Part shown: piece by piece, positions 42,729 through 51,675 of the stretch | Numbering within the stretch: position 1 is the stretch's first letter | Layout: the number at the start of each line of letters is the position of its first letter | Assembly: GCA_017501345.1 (NCBI GenBank) | Contig: JAFVXC010000022.1 | Span: 1 to 64,000 of the forward strand | DNA: 64,000 nucleotides | Direction of reading: 5' to 3' | DNA from: Clostridia bacterium | GTDB lineage: Bacteria > Bacillota_A > Clostridia > Oscillospirales > CAG-272 | Position numbers and translations under genes: made by a program | Notes under the pieces: model-generated | Databases searched by the model: none | What the model saw: the letters and a program-made list of their open reading frames with translations, nothing else | Told to the model about the DNA's origin: nothing

Positions 42729-43649
42729 ATGAACGAGCTTCAAAGAAGCAAGAATCTCTCGGTTCCCGAGGGTCGCGTCGACGTCGTCCTTGACACCGAC
42801 GCCTACAACGAGATCGACGATCAATTCGCCATCGCGTACCTGCTCAGCTCCAAGGAGAAGCTCACAACGAAGGCGATCTACGCAGCGCCCTTCCACAACG
42901 CAAAATCACGTGATGCGGAGGACGGTATGGAGCATAGCTACGATGAGATCCTGAAGGTACTTGACCTGATGGAGGAGACGTGCGAGGTATACCGCGGCTC
43001 GCGTTCCTTTCTCACGGACGAAAAAACGCCCGTCCTCTCCCCTGCCGCCGAGGATCTCGTGCGCCGTGCGAGCGCATACTCTCCCGAGAATCCGCTCTAC
43101 GTTGTCGCGATCGGCGCGATCACGAACGTTGCGTCGGCACTTCTCCTCGATCCCTCGATTGCAGAAAAGCTTGTGATCGTCTGGCTTGGCGGACACGGAT
43201 ACCATTTCCGCAATACGAAGGAATTCAATATGAAGCAGGACGTTGCCGCGGCACGCGTCGTGATGCAGAGCGGAGCCCCCCTTGTTCAGCTTCCCTGCAA
43301 GGGCGTTGTCAGCGAATTCCGCATTTCGGGTCCCGAGCTCGACTATTGGTTTAAGGGTAAGAATAAGATCGCTACCTACCTCGCCGAAAACACGCTTCGC
43401 GTGATCAGTGATGAGCGGAAGAAGCGTAACTGGACGCGCGTGATCTGGGACGTCACGGCGGTTGCGTGGCTTCTGAACGATAGTGATCGCTTTATGCTCT
43501 CCCGCGTCACCGAAACGCGTTCCCCGAAATACGACTACACCTACGACACGGAGAATGCAGGTCACCCGATGCGGTACGTTTATTTCATCAAGCGTGATGA
43601 GCTGATGAATGATCTGATCGAGCGCATTACGGGCGTGAAATTCGAATAA
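42729..43649 (+). CDS. Nucleoside hydrolase
   Basis: 306 residues. Hydrolyses nucleosides to base and ribose. The calcium-binding aspartate cluster is VVLDTDAYNEIDDQFAIAYL (Asp22, Asp24, Asp30, Asp31 region). VVAIGAITNVASALLLDP and a late TRVIWDVTAVAWLLN carry the other conserved residues of the IUNH family. AGGAGG precedes the ATG, one base past the kinase stop. With the kinase it makes a two-step salvage path ending in a ribose phosphate. Substrate preference cannot be read. Confidence 0.88.
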   Translation: MNELQRSKNLSVPEGRVDVVLDTDAYNEIDDQFAIAYLLSSKEKLTTKAIYAAPFHNAKSRDAEDGMEHSYDEILKVLDLMEETCEVYRGSRSFLTDEKTPVLSPAAEDLVRRASAYSPENPLYVVAIGAITNVASALLLDPSIAEKLVIVWLGGHGYHFRNTKEFNMKQDVAAARVVMQSGAPLVQLPCKGVVSEFRISGPELDYWFKGKNKIATYLAENTLRVISDERKKRNWTRVIWDVTAVAWLLNDSDRFMLSRVTETRSPKYDYTYDTENAGHPMRYVYFIKRDELMNDLIERITGVKFE

Positions 43650-43659
43650 CGGTATAACA

Positions 43660-43700
43660 AAAAACGCGAAGGACCTCACGAAACGTCTTTCGCGTTTTCT
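43660..43700 (+). terminator. Terminator after the nucleoside hydrolase gene
   Basis: AAAACGCGAAGGAC / GTCTTTCGCGTTTT stem (one G-U pair), 11-nt loop. The arms are nearly identical to those of the terminator at 44690-44725. Confidence 0.85.
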
Positions 43701-43741
43701 TTCCCTTTTTCGCTCTTATTACACTTTTTCTTTTTTTACTA

Positions 43742-43770
43742 TTTACAATCGATGATATTTGTGCTAAAAT
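43742..43770 (+). promoter_or_regulatory. Promoter of the TlpA-like lipoprotein gene
   Basis: TTTACA, 17-bp spacer, TAAAAT, about 65 bp before the ATG. Confidence 0.75.
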
Positions 43771-43834
43771 ATTATCGTAGCAAAAATATACAAAAAACTT
43801 TTATTAAGCAGGCATATATATCATAGGAGGACTT

Positions 43835-44674
43835 ATGAAAAGATCTACACGAATTTTAGCGCTTTTTCTTTCGGTCCTGATGCTCTTCAGCCTCCTTTCG
43901 CTTACATCGTGTAACACGGGTGGTGAAAGCGGCGGAGAAACAACCGAAAACGGCGGCGAAAGCACAACGGACGACGAAACGACGAAAGAGCCCGACGTCA
44001 CCACGGATGGCGATGCATCGCCCGATCCCGAGGCGACTACGGCGAGCGATGTAACGACCGAAGCGGATGTTACGACGGGCGGCGACGGAACAACCGAAGC
44101 AGACGTCACGACAAACGGTGACGGAACGACCGAAGCAGATGTTACGACGAGCGGTGATGTAACGACCGAGGCAGACGTCACAACAGGAGGCCCATCGACC
44201 GAACCCACTCCCGAGCTCGGGAACGGGGTTGGTGATCTCTGCTACAGCCGAGAGCTCTCGCTCATCTTCGGAAGTGGCACCGTCAACATCGAGGATCTGC
44301 GCGGAAAGGTCATCATCCTCAACTTCTGGGGGGCGTGGTGCCCTCCTTGCAGAGAGGAGCTGGTGAATGAATTCCCAACCATTCCCGAGGCCTACGGAAA
44401 CGACGTTATCGTTCTTACGATCCATAGCGTTTACAGCTACAACGCGGACTCCGTCGACACTCTGCTCACCGAGAGCGGTCTGAAAAACAATTCCTCGTTC
44501 CTCTTTGCGATCGATTCGGGTAACGAGGAATATTACAGTCAGCTCGGCGGAGAAGGCTATTGGCCGTACACTTTGGTCATTGACAAAAACGGCGTGATTA
44601 TACAGAAGTTCGTGGGTGCGGTCACCTATGCAGAGGATCTGAAGCCGCTCCTTGACACAGCGGTTGGCAACTGA
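43835..44674 (+). CDS. TlpA/ResA-like thioredoxin-fold lipoprotein with repetitive Thr-rich linker
   Basis: 279 residues. A lipoprotein signal peptide (FLSVLMLFSLLSLTSC, lipid-modified Cys26) leads to an acidic, Thr-rich linker of about 100 residues, including four 12-residue repeats of the type DGTTEADVTTNG (residues 72-119). The thioredoxin domain (about 135-279) has ILNFWGAWCPPCREELVNEF with the redox CxxC, and WPYTLVIDKNGVI. It should act outside the membrane as a thiol-disulfide reductant, for example in cytochrome or wall-protein maturation; no ccd or ccs gene is nearby. GGAGG 6 nt before the ATG. Own promoter and terminator. Confidence 0.85.
   Translation: MKRSTRILALFLSVLMLFSLLSLTSCNTGGESGGETTENGGESTTDDETTKEPDVTTDGDASPDPEATTASDVTTEADVTTGGDGTTEADVTTNGDGTTEADVTTSGDVTTEADVTTGGPSTEPTPELGNGVGDLCYSRELSLIFGSGTVNIEDLRGKVIILNFWGAWCPPCREELVNEFPTIPEAYGNDVIVLTIHSVYSYNADSVDTLLTESGLKNNSSFLFAIDSGNEEYYSQLGGEGYWPYTLVIDKNGVIIQKFVGAVTYAEDLKPLLDTAVGN
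44048..44191 (+). repeat. In-frame minisatellite: four 36-bp units
   Basis: Four consecutive 36-bp units encode D(V/G)TTEADVTT(G/N/S)G in the linker of the lipoprotein. The period is a multiple of three, so slippage would change linker length without breaking the frame. Confidence 0.85.
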
Positions 44675-44689
44675 TCCTCGGAATAAGAC

Positions 44690-44725
44690 AAAAAACGCGA
44701 AAGACAAATGTCTTTCGCGTTTTTT
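44690..44725. terminator. Bidirectional terminator between the lipoprotein gene and rplS
   Basis: 17-bp arms AAAAAACGCGAAAGACA / TGTCTTTCGCGTTTTTT with a 2-base centre; A-run and T-run on both sides serve both convergent genes. Confidence 0.92.
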
Positions 44726-44745
44726 GATTACCGATCTTGCTAAAA

Positions 44746-45087
44746 TTAGATCTTTTCCTTAACCTTGGAAGCCTTACCAACGCGGTCGCGGAGGTAGTAC
44801 AGCTTTGCACGTCTGACCTTACCCTGGCGGATAACGTCAACTGCAACAACGTTCGGAGAATGAAGCGGGAAGGTCTTCTCAACGCCGCAGCCGTAGGAAA
44901 TCTTTCTTACGGTGAAGGTCTCGGAGATGCCGCCGCCGTGCTTTGCGATCACGGTGCCGTCGAACATCTGGATTCTCTCGCGTGCGCCTTCCTTGATTTT
45001 GTTGTGAACACGAATCGTGTCACCAATTTCGAAACTCGGTACAGTTTCTTTCTTCTGCTCAGCAGTAAAAGCCTTAATAAGATCCAT
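44746..45087 (-). CDS. rplS: 50S ribosomal protein L19
   Basis: 113 residues. Lies at the 30S-50S interface. [60 protein letters not shown] and the C-terminal [20 protein letters not shown] are standard L19. GGAGGG precedes the ATG. Alone here: rimM and trmD, its usual partners, are absent. Confidence 0.97.
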   Translation of the reverse strand: MDLIKAFTAEQKKETVPSFEIGDTIRVHNKIKEGARERIQMFDGTVIAKHGGGISETFTVRKISYGCGVEKTFPLHSPNVVAVDVIRQGKVRRAKLYYLRDRVGKASKVKEKI

Positions 45088-45181
45088 CTTTAGGCCCTCC
45101 TTATTTCACCGGACGTTCGTGCGTGAGCTAAAGCAGAGGACCGCCCTGTATTTATTGATTCCTGCGGAAGCCCGCAGAACA
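45088..45181 (-). promoter_or_regulatory. rplS 5' leader, possible L19 autoregulatory leader
   Basis: The 94-nt leader begins with a hairpin TTCTGCGG / CCGCAGGAA (45159-45179) at the very 5' end. L19 leaders are known in Firmicutes, but I cannot confirm the family consensus by eye. Confidence 0.4.
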
Positions 45182-45187
45182 CGCAAT

Positions 45188-45216
45188 ATTATATCATAGA
45201 AGCGTTTGTTTTGCAA
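45188..45216 (-). promoter_or_regulatory. Promoter of rplS
   Basis: Minus-strand TTGCAA, 17-bp spacer, TATAAT. Confidence 0.85.
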
Positions 45217-45267
45217 GGGGGATTCAATAAAATACCAAGAAAAATTTGTAAAGTTTTCGTGAACAAG

Positions 45268-46743
45268 TCATCCCCTCGCCCGTCGTGCGAGTGTAGTGAG
45301 GATCCCCTTCAGCGTTTCGAGGATCACCCGCGCATTGATGAGAAGGATCACAGCCGTAAGCCCTGCGGAGATCCACAGGCTGTATGCGTGCCCGACAGAC
45401 ATTGAGACAACCTCAGCGAGGAGCAATACGCCACACACGAGGATGCGCAGACGCTGTGGCGGAAAGCGGAGCTGCTTTTGCGCGTCGATATCTCTGACGA
45501 TGAACTCAAGCAGATACGCTGCAAAGGTCGCAGCTGCCGCGCCGAACGCACCGTAATGCGGGATCAGAAGCAGATTCAGAATGACGTTCAGCACCGCCGC
45601 AGAGAGTGCCGTCAAAAACGAATGCACGCTCTTGCGCTTCACAAAATAAATGCTTCCGAGGAAGCGCGAAAGGCTGTAAAAGACCGTTCCGATCGTAAGG
45701 ATCGGGATATACTGCCACGCCGCATAGAAGGCGTCTGAAAACAGAATTTTCGCGAAAACCTTCGAAAAGAGCACGATCCCGGCACCCACACAGAACAAAA
45801 CCGCAACAAAGCCCTTATAGACACTACCGTAGAACGCGCTTTTCCGCGCCCGTTCCTCTTCCCCGTTGCCGCTGTCCTCAACGACGGCGGAGGTCTTCCA
45901 CGCGGTCAGAAAGACCGTGCAAAGAAGCGTGAGCAGCGTCGGGATCTTCGCCGCCGCAACGTAAAGGCCGTTGATGTCGCTTCCCGACTCCAGCATCGCA
46001 GTGAGAAGATATCGGTCGGACACGCTGATGATCCACCAAAGGATCGTCGCGGGAACGAGCGGCAGGCTGAATACGATCAGTGCCTTGGCGGTCTTCTTCC
46101 GAACACTTCGGAAGGAAAAGACACGGTAAAGCCGCGCGTAAAAAACGAGGAATACCGTCGTGAGGAAATCCGCGATCACGACCGAGAGCACGTACCCCGT
46201 GATCCCTGCGTCAAAGCCGAGCAGGAGAATCAGGTTCAGCGCGATCACAAGCGCAGTATTCAGGACTCCCTGTACGGTGTAGAGCGTCGTCTGCTCGCAG
46301 GCGCGGACGTATTCTGCCGCGATCGAATGGAGATTCGCGGAGATGACGTAGAGCACCACGAGAAGTCCGTACGCACCGAGGTCACCGATGAAATACAGAA
46401 TCGGCAGAGCGGCGAGAAGCACGAGGCTTCCGATCAGTGTGATGACCGTACAGGTCGAAAAGACCGACTCCCTCGAATGGCTCTGTGCATCCTTTTCCCG
46501 AAGCGAGAAGCGGAATACGCCCTCCGTCACGCCACAGCAGAAGATCGGGATCAGGAAGTTTGCCATATTCGTGATCAGATCTGCGGTACTGTATTCGTTT
46601 GTCGAAAGATAATTTGTGTAAAGCGGCAGGAGCAGAAAAACGAGGAGCTTTGACGCAAAGGTGCCGATCGACAGGATCGCGGTATTCTTTAGGAGTCTGC
46701 CGTATTTTCCGCGCCTTCCGCCGTTTTCGTTTCCCGTCTGCAT
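45268..46743 (-). CDS. Oligosaccharide flippase family protein (Wzx/MATE-like)
   Basis: 491 residues with about 14 hydrophobic helices. The N-terminal KNTAILSIGTFASKLLVFLL and PLYTNYLSTNEYSTADLITN are typical of polysaccharide-transport (PST/MOP) flippases, which move lipid-linked sugars across the membrane. Later LPLVPATILWWIISVSDRYL fits too. It follows the DUF1015 gene by 30 bp on the same strand. No glycosyltransferase operon is adjacent, so the cargo is unknown. Confidence 0.85.
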   Translation of the reverse strand: MQTGNENGGRRGKYGRLLKNTAILSIGTFASKLLVFLLLPLYTNYLSTNEYSTADLITNMANFLIPIFCCGVTEGVFRFSLREKDAQSHSRESVFSTCTVITLIGSLVLLAALPILYFIGDLGAYGLLVVLYVISANLHSIAAEYVRACEQTTLYTVQGVLNTALVIALNLILLLGFDAGITGYVLSVVIADFLTTVFLVFYARLYRVFSFRSVRKKTAKALIVFSLPLVPATILWWIISVSDRYLLTAMLESGSDINGLYVAAAKIPTLLTLLCTVFLTAWKTSAVVEDSGNGEEERARKSAFYGSVYKGFVAVLFCVGAGIVLFSKVFAKILFSDAFYAAWQYIPILTIGTVFYSLSRFLGSIYFVKRKSVHSFLTALSAAVLNVILNLLLIPHYGAFGAAAATFAAYLLEFIVRDIDAQKQLRFPPQRLRILVCGVLLLAEVVSMSVGHAYSLWISAGLTAVILLINARVILETLKGILTTLARRARG

Positions 46744-46773
46744 ATCTTGTTCCTTTCCGCTTACATAACAGCG

Positions 46774-48051
46774 TCAGCGTATTTTTCTAGCCTCGAGATA
46801 ATAGCGCTTATCTCTTGCATGACCCATCGAGAAGGTCTTGCGCGGAAGTGCGCCGTCGTAAATAACGGTCGGGAACAGCTCGCTCTTTTCCATTCCCGAA
46901 AAGAGAAAGCCGCAGGCGCCGTTTTTCGAAAGAGACGCGAGCGCGTCCTCTCCGTGAATATAGTCGATCGTAACCGCGGGGTGCTCCTTCATATATCCGT
47001 CAAGGAAGGATTGAAGCGAGCCGACGGGAAGCATCGACGTCGGATTTTTGACTGTGATCTCCCCTGTCTCTCCGTCCGAGATCCAGGTGATCCTCTGGGT
47101 CCTGTCATTTCTCGGGCGGCTATTATCCGATGCATACGCCCCGAGTGCCGCGAGGAGATCTGCCTTGTCTGCACCGAATACCACACGGTAGATCGGTTCA
47201 AAGCGAAGAGCCTCACTATGTAGATTCACGATCTCACAAAGCGCGTAGCGCGCAGGATGCGTTGCTGCGGCAGCATCGCCAATCTCTGCCTTGATCTCCT
47301 CGTAATGCGCCTTGGCAGAGGCAAGCGAGTGGTTGCCGTCACCCACGGCAAAAAGGAGCGGAGCGATGTCTCTGCTTCCGTAGCGAGTGGCGAGTGCTTC
47401 CTTCGTGATCAGCGCCTCGAGGGCGTGCTTGATCTGCGGAAAAAGGTCGCTCGGGATCCATTTGCCCGTGACATGTCCACCGCCGAGCATCAGGTCGAAG
47501 TCATACGCAGTTTCGTATGCGTCGGAGCCACGCCCGATCGGCTCGATCACAGTAAACGCGGGGTCATCGATCAGCAGCATCACGTGCGGAAGCTCAAGTG
47601 CCGCTCCGCGGCGAACTGCCACGCGAGGCGGGATCCGCTCAAGCACGGTACCCTCGGTTGCTCGGATGACAGAGGTCGAGCCCTTATCATACGAGTAGTC
47701 CTCGAGATCAATGCGCGCGACAATTCCCTCGCGCACTTCACCGTCCGACTGCGTGCGGGAGAGGTAGATCATTCCTTCTCCGTTCCGGTTCTTCAGAACC
47801 GATGAGAGAAGCTCTTCCATTTTTTCGTGAATACGCGGTGCAAGCTCGTCGCGGCGATCAAGATAGACCTCGGGGAGGATCAGAGAAAGCGTGGAAGGCG
47901 CGTCACCGACGGTTTTCTTTACGCTTTCCCAGTATTCGGGCTCGCTTGTGAACTGATCGCAGGCGATCGTCGCCCATTTTCGCCACGCTTCCGAATCGTT
48001 GATCGGGAGATCGGGCAGAAGGATCTTAGCGGGAAAAAGATACTGTTTCAT
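46774..48051 (-). CDS. DUF1015 family protein
   Basis: 425 residues, cytoplasmic. The family signature AVGDGNHSLASAKAHYEEIK and an N-terminal ATIACDQFTSEPEYWE place it in DUF1015 (SerC-linked 'HprK-like' proteins are one reported context; the activity is not established). It has GAGGTAAC before the ATG and lies between a glycerophosphodiesterase gene and a flippase gene on the minus strand. Confidence 0.82.
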   Translation of the reverse strand: MKQYLFPAKILLPDLPINDSEAWRKWATIACDQFTSEPEYWESVKKTVGDAPSTLSLILPEVYLDRRDELAPRIHEKMEELLSSVLKNRNGEGMIYLSRTQSDGEVREGIVARIDLEDYSYDKGSTSVIRATEGTVLERIPPRVAVRRGAALELPHVMLLIDDPAFTVIEPIGRGSDAYETAYDFDLMLGGGHVTGKWIPSDLFPQIKHALEALITKEALATRYGSRDIAPLLFAVGDGNHSLASAKAHYEEIKAEIGDAAAATHPARYALCEIVNLHSEALRFEPIYRVVFGADKADLLAALGAYASDNSRPRNDRTQRITWISDGETGEITVKNPTSMLPVGSLQSFLDGYMKEHPAVTIDYIHGEDALASLSKNGACGFLFSGMEKSELFPTVIYDGALPRKTFSMGHARDKRYYLEARKIR

Positions 48052-48094
48052 AGGTTACCTCAAATTAAGAAGGGGTAATGCGACAATAGCGCAT

Positions 48095-48952
48095 TTATTC
48101 GGAGTCATTTGCGTCTTTGGGAAAATCCGCGGGCAAATACTCAAAGATAGGATATTGCTCTTTTCCGAGATACTCCTCGCGTAGGGCATTTCCCTTCGGA
48201 GTCCAGACGAAATGATCGGCTCGGAAAAGCTTTTTACACACAGTGACCGACGGATTTTTCATTCTGCCGTCCGCCGCGATAAAATCGGGACGGGAGAAGG
48301 CGTTCAGCAGAAGCCCGCTGAGCAGATAATCGGTGGGATTCTTCGAAAATGATCCGTCCTTCTTCTTGATCAGATTGGTGACGAGCTGACCGCGCACAAC
48401 GTCGGGGCGGTGCTTCTTCCACCAACGGATCTGCATCGGGTTAAAGGACTCAACACACCAAAGCCCCTCGTACGTCCGCAGGAGCTTCTCCGCCTTTTCG
48501 CACAGACGCATATCGGTAACGCTCTTCCCCTTCAGCTCGATCAAGAGCGGGACCCGTCCTCTGACGAGCGCGAGAACCTCCGTGAGATACGGGATCTTTT
48601 CCGAGGTGCCCTTCAGACGAAGTGCACGAAGCTCATCGGCATCAAGCTCACACAGATTTCGGTCAACGCCCGTCATACGGAAGAGGTTTTCGTCGTGGAA
48701 AACCATCACCCTACCATCGCGCGAAAGCTGAAGATCAAGCTCAATTCCATACCCCTTCCCGATCGCGGCTCGGAAAGCCGTCAGCGAGTTTTCGGGGATG
48801 CCTGCTCCGTGCAGTCCTCTGTGCGCGTACGAGACGCGGAAGGGCTCGCGCTTCGGCGTAGCCTCGCTGATTTTACGCGGTGCGATCAGATAAAGATACC
48901 CGGCTCCGAGAAGCACGGATGCGGCGGCAACTGATTTCACAAGTTTTGACAT
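48095..48952 (-). CDS. Glycerophosphodiester phosphodiesterase family protein, membrane-anchored
   Basis: 285 residues. An N-terminal hydrophobic segment (LVKSVAAASVLLGAGYLYLI) could anchor it outside the membrane. The GDPD barrel has VSYAHRGLHGAGIPENSLTA (catalytic His with E), YGIELDLQLSRDGRVMVFHD with the metal ligands, and LLIELKGKSV. It hydrolyses glycerophosphodiesters to glycerol 3-phosphate and an alcohol. AAAGGAA selects the ATG at 48952 over an upstream in-frame ATG. Directly upstream of the DUF1015 gene (43 bp). Confidence 0.87.
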   Translation of the reverse strand: MSKLVKSVAAASVLLGAGYLYLIAPRKISEATPKREPFRVSYAHRGLHGAGIPENSLTAFRAAIGKGYGIELDLQLSRDGRVMVFHDENLFRMTGVDRNLCELDADELRALRLKGTSEKIPYLTEVLALVRGRVPLLIELKGKSVTDMRLCEKAEKLLRTYEGLWCVESFNPMQIRWWKKHRPDVVRGQLVTNLIKKKDGSFSKNPTDYLLSGLLLNAFSRPDFIAADGRMKNPSVTVCKKLFRADHFVWTPKGNALREEYLGKEQYPIFEYLPADFPKDANDSE

Positions 48953-49027
48953 AACGGTTCCTTTCGGCAAATCGATCCTTTGGGATCGGGCTTCGGTGTT
49001 CGGATGAAGCACCTATGTAGCTTCGAT

Positions 49028-50077
49028 TCAAAGCGAAAGACGCGGGAAAGACGGATCATCCCTGAGCGCGTCAAAGCAGGACCTCGTAAGGAAGTCCTCC
49101 TCCATCTGTACCTTCATAGGACGCACCGATCCGGCGAGCACCATATGATCGGAGAAAAGAGAATCCGACAGAGGCTCGGAGGTTGCTTCGAGCACACACT
49201 CAGCCGCCTTGGAAAGGCATAGAAGCGCACGGGTGCTGTCACCGTTTTCGGCGTATGCCTCGGCCATATCCGCCGTGCAGATCGCCGCGTTTTCAAGATA
49301 ATATCCGTCGTAATCCTTCTCGGCGTAGATCGTATCAAGGATCTGCAGGCGGCGCTTCGCCTCCGCAAGGCGCTTTTTCGGACTATCCTCGCGCGATGCA
49401 CGGCGCATTCCCGCAAAAAGTGCGAGCACGGCGGCATCGACCGAAAGCTCCGAAGGAGCCGCGCACGTATCCGCCTCGTCGCCCACCTCGATCCCTGTCA
49501 GTTTTAACTGCTTCTCACGGCAATATTCAGCCTCGGGAAGGGTCATAAAGATCTCGGTCGCGCGGGCAGTCCTGCCGATCCTTGCAAGATAGCGACCGAG
49601 GTGTACCTTCGTGAGAAGGCGCAGTCTGTCATCGGTCGAATAGGTCAGAATACGCTCACCGAGCTCGGTGATCTCGCTCTCGGTCACAGAAACATCGGAC
49701 TCCTTCTCTTCGGCGAATAGAAGAGTCTCAAAAAGCGCGTACTGCAATTCATAGCTGTTCGGAAATTCTCGTACGGCGCTTCGCATCAGATCGACCGCCT
49801 CAAGCACGTCTCCCGCCTCGCAAAGCTCCCGTCCGTGACGGAGAAATCCGTCAATGCGCTCCTTTGCGCGCGCTTTTCCCGTTCCGAGAAGAGCGTCGAC
49901 TGTAGTCTCAAAAAATTCTGCGATCGAGGGGAGGAGCGCAATATCGGGATAGGTCGCTCCGGTTTCCCAACGGCTGACAGCCTGCGGTGAAACACTGAGC
50001 ACCTCTGCAACCTGCTCCTGCGTCATACTGCGGCCCTTGCGCAGCTTCTTGAAGATCTCGCTGAAATAAATCGTCAT
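49028..50077 (-). CDS. XRE-family regulator with TPR-like C-terminus
   Basis: 349 residues. Residues 6-62 are a Cro/CI helix-turn-helix (KLRKGRSMTQEQVAEVLSVS followed by PQAVSRWE). The remaining 285 residues are helical with tetratricopeptide-like repeats (for example LEAVDLMRSAVREFPNSYEL and ICTADMAEAYAENGDSTRAL). Such regulators often bind a peptide or partner through the TPR part; none is evident here. GAGAGG precedes the ATG. Divergent from the MBL hydrolase gene. Confidence 0.85.
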   Translation of the reverse strand: MTIYFSEIFKKLRKGRSMTQEQVAEVLSVSPQAVSRWETGATYPDIALLPSIAEFFETTVDALLGTGKARAKERIDGFLRHGRELCEAGDVLEAVDLMRSAVREFPNSYELQYALFETLLFAEEKESDVSVTESEITELGERILTYSTDDRLRLLTKVHLGRYLARIGRTARATEIFMTLPEAEYCREKQLKLTGIEVGDEADTCAAPSELSVDAAVLALFAGMRRASREDSPKKRLAEAKRRLQILDTIYAEKDYDGYYLENAAICTADMAEAYAENGDSTRALLCLSKAAECVLEATSEPLSDSLFSDHMVLAGSVRPMKVQMEEDFLTRSCFDALRDDPSFPRLSL

Positions 50078-50402
50078 AATAACCTCTCATTTTTCGCGTT
50101 TTTCGACGTGAGACCGACTTTTCGGGACATCTCTCGCGTTTTGTAAAGTTCTCCCCTATTTTATCACATTTTTCTCTGTCTGTCTACCGTTTTTCTTCAT
50201 TTTTTGATATTTTTTATCACTCGAGCGGTCTTTTCCGCGTTTTGGTTTAGTTTTCGTTCATTCCACTCCGCCCGATTCCGTCAAATCTCTCATTTCGGTA
50301 GAATTGCGGAATTTCTCGCTTGACAGGATTCTCAAAATATGGTAGAATAGTTTTAAGAAAATTCACATATAATGTTTCACCTTACACAGAAAGGATCTCA
50401 CA
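50078..50402. other. Divergent intergenic region, no gene seen
   Basis: AT-rich 325-bp gap between the XRE-TPR gene and the MBL hydrolase gene. It holds the plus-strand promoter at 50320-50348. No clear minus-strand promoter or operator was seen. Confidence 0.6.
50320..50348 (+). promoter_or_regulatory. Promoter of the MBL-fold hydrolase gene
   Basis: TTGACA, 17-bp spacer ending in ATGG, TAGAAT, about 55 bp before the ATG. Confidence 0.85.
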
Positions 50403-51581
50403 ATGGCAAAAAAGCGCAAACGTCAGCAAAACCGTTTTCTTCCTTTTTTTATCATCCTGATGCTCGCAGCAGTCGTTCTGCTTTATAAGTTCGACAAGCT
50501 ACCGCTTGGCCTTCCGAACGGCGACGCTGAAACAACTGCGGACGGCTCGCCGAATTCACCCGAGGCATCCGTCGGAAACGGTGTGACCGCCGACACGGTC
50601 TCCTCCTCCGAGCTTTCGATCCACTTTCTCGAGCTTGGGAACAAATACACGGGCGACTGCACCTACATAAAGGCGGGCGACACCGATATTCTGATTGATG
50701 CGGGAAGCCGTGTCGGAAGCATCGGATCGATCACCGCATACATTGACCAATACGTAACCGATGGGATCCTCGAATACGTAATCGTCACTCACGCGCATCA
50801 GGATCACTACGCAGGCTTTGCAACGGGAGAAAGCACCGACAGCATCTTCGATCTTTACGAGTGCAAGACCATTATCGACTTTGCCCTGACGAATCAGAAG
50901 TCCGACGGTGCGATGTATTCGAATTATATTCGCGAGCGTGACGCCGAGATCGCAAACGGTGCCGTTCACTATACCGCCGCTGAATGCATTACAGAAAACA
51001 AAAGCCGCTTTACCCTTTCCGACACCGTGACCCTCGAGATCCTCGACAGCTACTATTACTACAATGAAAGCTCGGACGAGAACAATTATTCGGTCTGCAC
51101 CCTCATCACCGAGGAGAGCGCAGACGGTGACCGCAACTTTCTGCTTACGGGAGACCTCGAAAAGGAGGGCGAGTCCCATCTCGTCGATATGAATGAGCTT
51201 CCCGAGGTCGAGCTCTTCAAGGCAGGACATCACGGCTCTCCGACCTCAACGACCGCAAAGCTTCTTGAAGTGATCAAGCCAAAATACGTTGCCGTTTGCT
51301 GCTGCTGCGGAAGTCCCGAGTATACCGACAACACCGCAAATCAATTCCCCTCCCAGGATTTCATCGACCGCATCGCATCCTACACGAAAAACGTATACGT
51401 TACGACTTTGTGTGTTGATTATAAGAACGGCGAATACACCTCTATGAACGGTAGTATCGTTTTCCTTGTCACAGACGACGTTCTGTCGGTCTCCTGCAGT
51501 GCGAGCACGCTGCCGCTTTACGAAAGCGAATGGTTCAAAGCTACCCGAAGCTGTCCGAATGCGTGGAAGGCAGCAAGCTAA
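50403..51581 (+). CDS. Secreted or membrane-anchored MBL-fold hydrolase (ComEC C-domain-like)
   Basis: 392 residues. One N-terminal membrane helix (FLPFFIILMLAAVVLLYKF, about 12-30), a Thr/Ser-rich linker, then a metallo-beta-lactamase domain: LEYVIVTHAHQDHYAGF (HxHxDH) and a later FLLTGDLEKEGESH and FKAGHHGSPTST. The pattern matches the stand-alone version of the ComEC nuclease domain. It should act outside the membrane; the substrate (DNA or another phosphodiester) is not certain. The cysteine run AVCCCCGSPEY is unusual for an exported protein. Confidence 0.83.
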   Translation: MAKKRKRQQNRFLPFFIILMLAAVVLLYKFDKLPLGLPNGDAETTADGSPNSPEASVGNGVTADTVSSSELSIHFLELGNKYTGDCTYIKAGDTDILIDAGSRVGSIGSITAYIDQYVTDGILEYVIVTHAHQDHYAGFATGESTDSIFDLYECKTIIDFALTNQKSDGAMYSNYIRERDAEIANGAVHYTAAECITENKSRFTLSDTVTLEILDSYYYYNESSDENNYSVCTLITEESADGDRNFLLTGDLEKEGESHLVDMNELPEVELFKAGHHGSPTSTTAKLLEVIKPKYVAVCCCCGSPEYTDNTANQFPSQDFIDRIASYTKNVYVTTLCVDYKNGEYTSMNGSIVFLVTDDVLSVSCSASTLPLYESEWFKATRSCPNAWKAAS

Positions 51582-51612
51582 AGCTCTTGGCTTCAGAATG
51601 TTCAGAGAGAGA

Positions 51613-51648
51613 GGGGACTGTCTCACATTAGTGAGACAGTCCCCTTTT
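51613..51648. terminator. Bidirectional terminator (repeat-family hairpin)
   Basis: 14-bp stem GGGGACTGTCTCAC / GTGAGACAGTCCCC with an ATTA loop and T4, between convergent genes. Same family as 28086-28120. Confidence 0.92.
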
Positions 51649-51675
51649 CAGTATCGGTACACCATTTCATTTCTA

